Of a DNA stretch of 10,463 bases, positions 6,179 through 10,463 are shown piece after piece. The notes under the pieces were generated by a model. That model saw only the letters and a list, made by a program, of their open reading frames with translations. It ran no database searches and was not told the origin of the DNA. The DNA comes from Hyphomonadaceae bacterium UBA1001 (GTDB taxonomy: Bacteria > Pseudomonadota > Alphaproteobacteria > Caulobacterales > Aquidulcibacteraceae). The translations under genes were made by a program, and so were the position numbers. Numbering within the stretch: position 1 is the first letter of the stretch; the number at the start of each line of letters is the position of its first letter. The stretch lies in contig DBAV01000214.1 in assembly GCA_002291875.1 (NCBI GenBank), positions 1 through 10,463 of the forward strand, given 5' to 3'.

Positions 6179-7255
6179 ATGACGCTGCGGATCGTGGACT
6201 CGAACGCCGAGGTCGAGGCGGCATGGGAGGTGCTGGGCACCACCTTGCGGACCTGGGCGGGCGAGAACAACGACGCCTGGCAGCGCGATGGCCTGGTGGA
6301 CAATGCCCGCGAGCGTGGTGACATGTTCTGGCGCCGCGACGACTTCTATGTCTTTCTCTATCGCAGCGACCGCGAGTTCGGCCTGGGCGTGTCGCTGACC
6401 GAGCGCGACCGCGACCTTCTGCGCGTGGCCATCGACCGGCGCGAGCCGGCGCGCGACCGGCGCAAGTTTGCCGTCGCCAAGAGCCCCGAAGGCGAGACGT
6501 TCCTTTTGGTCGCGCTCGAGCAGCTGCGGCGGCAGAACATACGCGACGCTCTGACCCGGCTGCCCGGCGTGGCGGCGATCAAGCGTGCCACCATCTCCAA
6601 CCGCGATTTCCTGCTGATCGGGCCCATGTCGGACCCGCGCATGCCCGACGCCCTGGTGGCACTGATCCAGCTGAGCCCGGTGTTCGAGCGCCATCTGGAA
6701 CGGCTGGGCAAGCTGCTGGAAGGCGACGATGACGACGAGAACGACGTGCCGCTCTATCGGCTGTCCCAGCGTGTGCGCTCGCAGCGCCGGGTGCAGGCCC
6801 GCGTCGTCGAGGCCCTGTTCCAGCGCCTGCGCGGGGCGGGCTTCGAATGGTCCGAGACGCGCATCGGGGAATGGGATGCCCAGGGCCAGGACGAGCCGCG
6901 CAATGACCGCGAGCGCGAACGGCGCCTGATGCGTGCCGACTTCGTCGCGGCGCGGGCCGGCGGCACGCTGGTGATGGAGATCAAGGCCGAGGCCGACCGC
7001 GAGGACGTCTTCAAGGCGGTCGGCCAGCTGGCGGTCCAGGGCAGGGCGGTGGCGGATTCGCGCCGGGTCCTGGTGCTGCCGGCGCCGCGCGATCCGCTGG
7101 GGCGGGCGCTGGCACCCTTCGAGGCGGCCTTTGCGGAGCTGGACATCACGGTGCTGATGTTCGACTTCAAGGGCAGTGCGGTGGACCTGTGGATGGTGCG
7201 CAGGGGCGCACGGATCCCGGACGACGTGGCGAGCATTTTCCCAATCATGGGCTGA
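6179..7255 (+). CDS. Uncharacterised protein with C-terminal PD-(D/E)XK nuclease-like domain
   Basis: This 358-residue cytoplasmic protein has an excellent Shine-Dalgarno (GGGAGG at 6166-6171, 7 bases from the ATG). I cannot assign it to a named family. Residues 1-180 form an N-terminal region with WAGENNDAW, GDMFWRRDDFYVFLYR and DFLLIGPMSDPRMPDALVAL. An acidic stretch, EGDDDDEND (181-189), then separates the halves. The C-terminal half has the hallmarks of a restriction-endonuclease fold: a helix with E211 (VQARVVEALFQRLRGAGF), D254 in RADFVAAR, E267-x-K269 in LVMEIKAEA, and a following helix with Q283 (VFKAVGQLAVQ). Predicted activity is metal-dependent DNA or RNA cleavage. It could also be a structural relative with no activity, although the acidic residues and Lys are all present. 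A DUF2939 gene follows after 38 bases, suggesting co-transcription. Its other neighbour, ruvX, is also a nuclease-fold protein. Confidence 0.72.
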   Translation: MTLRIVDSNAEVEAAWEVLGTTLRTWAGENNDAWQRDGLVDNARERGDMFWRRDDFYVFLYRSDREFGLGVSLTERDRDLLRVAIDRREPARDRRKFAVAKSPEGETFLLVALEQLRRQNIRDALTRLPGVAAIKRATISNRDFLLIGPMSDPRMPDALVALIQLSPVFERHLERLGKLLEGDDDDENDVPLYRLSQRVRSQRRVQARVVEALFQRLRGAGFEWSETRIGEWDAQGQDEPRNDRERERRLMRADFVAARAGGTLVMEIKAEADREDVFKAVGQLAVQGRAVADSRRVLVLPAPRDPLGRALAPFEAAFAELDITVLMFDFKGSAVDLWMVRRGARIPDDVASIFPIMG

Positions 7256-7293
7256 CACCGGGCGCGCGCGCCGACTGGATGGGGAGACACCAC

Positions 7294-8052
7294 ATGAAAT
7301 GGCTGGGGATCGGGGCGATTTTGCTGGTGGTGCTGGGCGCGGTGGGCGCGTTCCTGGCGACGCCATGGCTGGCGCTGGATGACCTGCGCAAGGCCGCGCG
7401 GGCAGGCGACGCGGCCCAGCTGGAACAGAAGGTGGATTTCGAGGCCGTGCGCACCAGCCTGCGCGACCAGCTTCAGGCACGCTTCGAGGTGGAACTGGGC
7501 GCCCTGGGCGACCGCTCGAACCCGCTGGGCGCGGCCCTGGCCGAGGCGCTGGGGCCGCGCATCATCCAGTCGGCCGTGGACACCATGGTCACGCCTGAGG
7601 CCGTCGCGAACATGCTGCGTGCGGCCGATGCCGGGGCCCAGGACGTGGTCGCCGATTCGCTGCCCGCCGGCGAGGGCGCCAGCACGCCCGCCGATACGGC
7701 CGCAAATCCGCCCGCCGATTCGGCCGAGGTGAAGATGGACGTGTCCTATCGGAACTTCGACCTGGTGGCGGCGCGGTTCTCGCGCGCGGACGGGCGCGGC
7801 GAGCCGATGACGCTGCTGCTGCGGCGCGAGGGGCTGATCGGCTGGACCCTGGTGGCGTTCGAGCTGCCGCCCAATCCGCGCGTGGTCGCCGCCCAGCAGG
7901 AGGCGCAGGCTGCGGCCGAGCGCGCCCGCCAGTCCGAGCGCGCTGCCGCAGAGGAACAGGCAGCCCAGCAACAGGCCGCCGACCAGGCCGCGCCGGACGC
8001 CCAGCCCGCGCCTGCGATGCCGCCCGCCAGCCCGGTGCCTGTCACGCCCTGA
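7294..8052 (+). CDS. DUF2939-family membrane-anchored protein
   Basis: This 252-residue protein opens with a single hydrophobic segment (MKWLGIGAILLVVLGAVGAF, 1-20) that is probably an uncleaved anchor. ALDDLRKAARAGDAAQLEQKVDFEAVRTSLRDQL follows at about 27-60, the recognisable core of DUF2939: a short repeat of the 'A...GD...L...VDF..VR.SL' kind. A middle section (100-145) is Ala/Pro-rich. A beta-like section (147-191, SYRNFDLVAARF, GWTLVAFELP) completes the domain. The last ~60 residues are Ala/Gln/Glu-rich, likely coiled coil (198-232), then a Pro/Ala tail. The start at 7294 has GGGGAG with 7-base spacing. The function of the family is unknown. Facing the periplasm is inferred from the N-terminal anchor. 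Confidence 0.8.
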   Translation: MKWLGIGAILLVVLGAVGAFLATPWLALDDLRKAARAGDAAQLEQKVDFEAVRTSLRDQLQARFEVELGALGDRSNPLGAALAEALGPRIIQSAVDTMVTPEAVANMLRAADAGAQDVVADSLPAGEGASTPADTAANPPADSAEVKMDVSYRNFDLVAARFSRADGRGEPMTLLLRREGLIGWTLVAFELPPNPRVVAAQQEAQAAAERARQSERAAAEEQAAQQQAADQAAPDAQPAPAMPPASPVPVTP

Positions 8053-8066
8053 GGCGCGGCGATGAC

Positions 8067-8084
8067 GGTTGCGTGACCGCAACC
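8067..8084 (+). terminator. Hairpin after the DUF2939 gene
   Basis: GGTTGCG and CGCAACC form a perfect 7-bp stem with a 4-base loop, 14 bases after the stop. No T-run follows, so termination is plausible but not certain. Confidence 0.35.
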
Positions 8085-8248
8085 ACGGGTTGAGTAACGC
8101 AGCGGCGTCAAGGACTCCGCGATGCTTCATGGCCGCGACGTGTGCGGGGGGCGCAGCGTTGTCCACGCCTGCGTGGCCCAGACACCCCGCCAATGGCTGT
8201 CCGTGTGCATGCCGACGCTGTTAAGTGTTTGTGAAACCGAATCCGGCA

Positions 8249-8280
8249 TTGACGCGTTCGTGGCTTCGAAGCACTATATC
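8249..8280 (+). promoter_or_regulatory. Possible nrdA promoter
   Basis: TTGACGC at 8249-8255 is a full match to the alphaproteobacterial -35, and ACTATATC at 8273-8280 matches GCTANAWC at all but one position. The 17 bases between these blocks are longer than the usual 10-14, so the pairing is uncertain. The -10-like block coincides with the NrdR box, as expected for repression by promoter occlusion. Confidence 0.4.
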
Positions 8281-8318
8281 TAGTGGGTGAGGGCTTTGGG
8301 TCACACTTCATGATGGGG
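8271..8318 (+). promoter_or_regulatory. NrdR box pair upstream of nrdA
   Basis: Box 1 (8271-8286) contains the palindrome-like CACTATATCTAGTG and matches the known NrdR consensus ACACWATATATWGTGT at 13 of 16 positions. Box 2 (8303-8318), starting ACACTTCATGATG, is weaker but begins exactly 32 bases after box 1. That leaves a 16-base gap, which is the usual three-turn phasing of NrdR box pairs. NrdR is the zinc-finger/ATP-cone repressor of ribonucleotide reductase genes that binds with dATP/ATP. This indicates nucleotide-responsive repression. Confidence 0.72.
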
Positions 8319-8387
8319 TCTGGGGCGGGAAGGATTAACCCTTCCTCAACCGGTCCCGGGTCGGGCGAGCAGAGAGGGCGGAAGATC

Positions 8388-10280
8388 ATGATTCGCAGTG
8401 AAACCGTGGCCACCACCAACCCCCGGCCCGCGTCCGCCCCGCCCGCCAGACGCCACGAGCGCGGCAAGCCCAAGCCGATCACGCCACACCTCACGGTTGT
8501 GCGCACCCTGAAGACGGACGCCTCGCGCGATGCGCTGCTGACCGATTTCGGCAAGAAGACGCTGGATGACCGCTATCTGCTGCCGGGCGAGAGCTATCAG
8601 GACATGTTCGCCCGGGTGGCGCTGGCCTATTCGGACGACATCGACCACGCCCAGCGCATCTATGACTATGTCTCGCAGCTGTGGTTCATGCCGGCGACGC
8701 CGGTTCTGTCGAACGGCGGATCCGAACGCGGCTTGCCGATCTCGTGCTTCCTGAACGCGGTGTCCGACAGCCTGGACGGCATTGTCGACACCTGGAACGA
8801 GAATGTCTGGCTGGCGTCGAATGGCGGCGGGATCGGCACCTATTGGGGCTCGGTGCGCTCGATCGGCGAAAAGGTCGGCCAGTCGGGCGAGACCTCGGGC
8901 ATCATCCCGTTCATCCGTGTCATGGACAGCCTGACGCTGGCGATCAGCCAGGGCTCGCTGCGGCGCGGCTCAGCGGCGGTGTATCTGGACATCCACCACC
9001 CGGAAATCGAGGAATTCCTGGAAATCCGGAAGGCGGCGGGTGACTTCAACCGCAAGTCCCTGAACCTGCACCACGGGGTGAACCTGACCGACGCGTTCAT
9101 GCTCGCGGTGCGCGACGGCCAGGACTTCGGCCTGATCAGCCCCAAGTCGGGCGAGGTCGTCAAAAAGGTGCCCGCGCGCAAGCTGTGGCAGAAAATCCTG
9201 GAGATGCGGCTGCAGACCGGCGAGCCCTACATCATCTTCTCGGACACGGTGAACCGGGCCATGCCCGAGCACCAGCGCGCGCTGGGTCTGTCGGTGCGCC
9301 AGTCGAACCTGTGCTCGGAAATCATGCTCCACACGGGGGCGGACCATCTGGGCCGCGACCGGACGGCGGTGTGCTGCCTGTCGTCGCTGAATGCCGAGAA
9401 ATTCCTGGAATGGCACCGGGTCGAGGGCTTCCTCGACGACGTGTTCCGGTTCCTCGACAATGTCCTGCAGGACTTCATCGACCGCGCGCCCGACGAGATG
9501 GAACGCGCGCGCTATGCCGCCTGGCGCGAGCGCTCGGTGGGTCTGGGGATCATGGGTTTCCACTCGCTGCTGCAGAGCCAGGGCGTGCCGCTGGAAAGCG
9601 CGATGGCCAAGGCGTGGAACAACCGCATCTTCCAGCATGTCCGCAAGGGCGCGGATGCGGCCTCGCGGCGCCTCGCCGAAGAGCGCGGTCCATGCCCCGA
9701 CGCGGCCGAAACCGGGGTGATGGAGCGGTTTTCACACAAGCTGGCGATCGCGCCCACCGCTTCGATCTCGATCATCTGCGGTGGCACTTCGGCGGGCATC
9801 GAGCCGATCCCGGCCAACATCTACAGCCACAAGACGCTGTCGGGCACCTTCGCGGTCAAGAATCCCCACCTCGAGCGCCTGCTCGAGGAAAAGGGTCACA
9901 ACACCCCCGAGGTGTGGTCTTCGATCCTCAAGAACGAGGGCTCGGTGCAGCATCTGGACTGCCTGACCCAGGACGAGAAGGGCGTCTTCAAGACCGCCTT
10001 CGAGATCGACCAGCGCTGGATCATCGAGCTGGCGGCCGATCGCACGCCCTTCATCTGCCAGGCGCAGTCGCTGAACATCTTCCTGCCGTCCGACATCCAG
10101 AAGCGCGACCTGCACTGGCTGCACTGGCAGGCATGGGAGAAGGGCGTGAAGTCGCTCTATTACTGCCGCTCCAAGTCGATCCAGCGGGCTGCATTCGCCG
10201 GGGCCGAGGACCGCGCGGCGGTCGAACCCACCATCGAGCCCAGCCGCACCGACTACGAGGAATGCCTGGCCTGCCAGTAA
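8388..10280 (+). CDS. nrdA: Class I ribonucleoside-diphosphate reductase, large (alpha) subunit, without ATP-cone
   Basis: This 630-residue enzyme reduces ribonucleoside diphosphates to deoxyribonucleotides together with a radical-bearing NrdB subunit. All key residues are visible by comparison with E. coli NrdA. The active-site pair is C120 (PISCFLN) and C329 (AVCCLSSLN). The radical site is N307, C309 and E311 (SNLCSEI), the radical-relay tyrosines are Y591 and Y592 (KSLYYCRSKS), and the C-terminal shuttle cysteines are C626 and C629 (CLACQ end). The nucleotide-binding barrel includes ATPTLSNGG-like MPATPVLSNGG. The ~90-residue N-terminal ATP-cone of E. coli NrdA is missing. In its place are ~30 disordered Pro/Arg residues, so overall dATP inhibition at that site is not expected. 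The start at 8388 is preferred because AGAGG lies about 10 bases upstream. No nrdB is seen in the remaining 183 bases. Confidence 0.95.
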   Translation: MIRSETVATTNPRPASAPPARRHERGKPKPITPHLTVVRTLKTDASRDALLTDFGKKTLDDRYLLPGESYQDMFARVALAYSDDIDHAQRIYDYVSQLWFMPATPVLSNGGSERGLPISCFLNAVSDSLDGIVDTWNENVWLASNGGGIGTYWGSVRSIGEKVGQSGETSGIIPFIRVMDSLTLAISQGSLRRGSAAVYLDIHHPEIEEFLEIRKAAGDFNRKSLNLHHGVNLTDAFMLAVRDGQDFGLISPKSGEVVKKVPARKLWQKILEMRLQTGEPYIIFSDTVNRAMPEHQRALGLSVRQSNLCSEIMLHTGADHLGRDRTAVCCLSSLNAEKFLEWHRVEGFLDDVFRFLDNVLQDFIDRAPDEMERARYAAWRERSVGLGIMGFHSLLQSQGVPLESAMAKAWNNRIFQHVRKGADAASRRLAEERGPCPDAAETGVMERFSHKLAIAPTASISIICGGTSAGIEPIPANIYSHKTLSGTFAVKNPHLERLLEEKGHNTPEVWSSILKNEGSVQHLDCLTQDEKGVFKTAFEIDQRWIIELAADRTPFICQAQSLNIFLPSDIQKRDLHWLHWQAWEKGVKSLYYCRSKSIQRAAFAGAEDRAAVEPTIEPSRTDYEECLACQ

Positions 10281-10301
10281 AGCCTGGCCGCAACACCCAC
10301 C

Positions 10302-10341
10302 CCGTCATCCCGGCCCGGGATGATGTTTGTTGAATAGAAAA
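10302..10341 (-). repeat. Palindromic repeat, copy C1 (collapsed to its ends, inverted orientation)
   Basis: Read on the minus strand, this contains the ATTCAACAA linker, a slightly altered left end (CATCATCCCGG), and directly after it the right end CCGGGATGACGG at 10313-10302. The ~80 bp between the ends in copies A and B are gone, as if deleted internally. Confidence 0.65.
10305..10333 (+). terminator. Likely nrdA terminator formed by the collapsed repeat
   Basis: TCATCCCGG (10305-10313) and CCGGGATGA (10315-10323) are perfect inverted repeats with one base between them, folding as about 7 bp with a 5-base loop. The T-rich TGTTTGTTG follows. The site is 24 bases after the nrdA stop. It is the most terminator-like structure in the window. 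If an nrdB lay immediately downstream, it could act as an attenuating site instead. Confidence 0.55.
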
Positions 10342-10349
10342 AAGAGAGA

Positions 10350-10400
10350 CCGTCATCCCGGAACCGGTGAGCAACGCGAACCGGTGTCCGGGACCTATCC
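10350..10400 (-). repeat. Palindromic repeat, copy C2 (right half only, inverted orientation)
   Basis: Its reverse complement matches the right half of copy B (2702-2752) over 51 bp with two differences, including the 12-bp end at 10350-10361. Similarity stops exactly after GGACCTATCC, the arm of the central stem. Beyond it (10401-10463) the sequence is AT-richer, with no recognisable gene or repeat. Confidence 0.75.
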
Positions 10401-10463
10401 TCAAAAACTGTTCCAGAAAACGTAAAAGCCGCCGCTGCACCCTTGCCCTCAAACCCCACCCTC

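Larger units (their letters stand above)
8053..8387 (+). other. 335-bp intergenic leader region of nrdA
   Basis: No gene is supported here. The content from left to right is: a hairpin (8067-8084), GACTC (8113-8117), a small inverted repeat CCACGC/GCGTGG (8163-8176), a CtrA-like TTAA-N7-TGAA (8221-8235), GAATC (8239-8243), TTGACGC (8249-8255), the NrdR box pair (8271-8318), and the Shine-Dalgarno of nrdA (AGAGG at 8373-8377). An in-frame ATG at 8283 would extend nrdA by 35 residues, but it lies inside the first NrdR box and lacks a ribosome site. Confidence 0.6.

Noticed and set aside
6174..6182. Two-codon frame (ATG GCA TGA) overlapping the start of the nuclease-like gene
   Set aside because: Its ATG is only two bases after the Shine-Dalgarno, too close for efficient initiation. 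Spacing is ideal for the ATG at 6179.
6081..6224. 48-residue N-terminal extension of ruvX
   Set aside because: It is Arg/Pro/Ser-rich, has no family similarity and covers the divergent promoter region. The family's normal N-terminus is reached from the ATG at 6080.
8159..8167. DnaA-box-like TTGTCCACG upstream of nrdA
   Set aside because: It matches the consensus at only 7 of 9 positions, is a single copy and has no further boxes nearby.
8283..8387. 35-residue N-terminal extension of nrdA
   Set aside because: Its ATG lies inside the first NrdR box with no ribosome site, whereas 8388 has one.

Overview
The window is high-GC DNA, dense with genes, from an alphaproteobacterium. The gene types (PseB-like dehydratase, RuvX, a CoxE/COG3825-like VWA protein, a DUF2939 protein, an ATP-cone-less NrdA) and the TTGAC-type / GCTA-type promoter elements fit Sphingomonadales or Caulobacterales. 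Genus cannot be fixed from the sequence. There are no transposases, phage genes, CRISPR arrays, tRNAs or rRNAs. The mobile-looking material is limited to short palindromic intergenic repeats.

Layout. (1) 1-1755: the 3' end of an HlyD-type membrane fusion protein, then a complete PseB-type UDP-GlcNAc 4,6-dehydratase with an unusual 88-residue N-terminal extension. (2) 1788-2483: a cysteine hydrolase of the isochorismatase / N-carbamoylsarcosine amidase superfamily. (3) 2484-2774: two tandem copies of a ~107-bp palindromic repeat in the gap before a convergent gene. (4) 2775-3185, minus strand: an MliC-like lysozyme-inhibitor lipoprotein, divergent from (5) 3264-4445, a VWA-domain protein without its usual MoxR ATPase next door. 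(6) 4549-5589: an exported helical protein of unknown function, convergent with (7) ruvX (5616-6080, minus), with a perfect hairpin between them. (8) 6179-7255: an unrecognised protein whose C-terminal half carries a PD-(D/E)XK nuclease-like signature. It diverges from ruvX, and the two genes appear to share a back-to-back promoter centred on GTCGAC. (9) 7294-8052: a DUF2939 membrane-anchored protein, probably co-transcribed with (8). (10) 8053-8387: a regulatory region with an NrdR box pair, then (11) nrdA (8388-10280), the class I ribonucleotide reductase large subunit. (12) 10302-10400: inverted, truncated copies of the same palindromic repeat. The first of them looks like the nrdA terminator.

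How the genes fit together. Most units are independent housekeeping or envelope functions: surface sugar synthesis and secretion (1), envelope defence (4), DNA processing (7, perhaps 8) and dNTP supply (11). No multi-gene novel system is evident. The best candidates for something undescribed are the PD-(D/E)XK-like protein paired divergently with ruvX, the PseB N-terminal extension, and the structured repeat family, which occurs in both orientations with the same linker.
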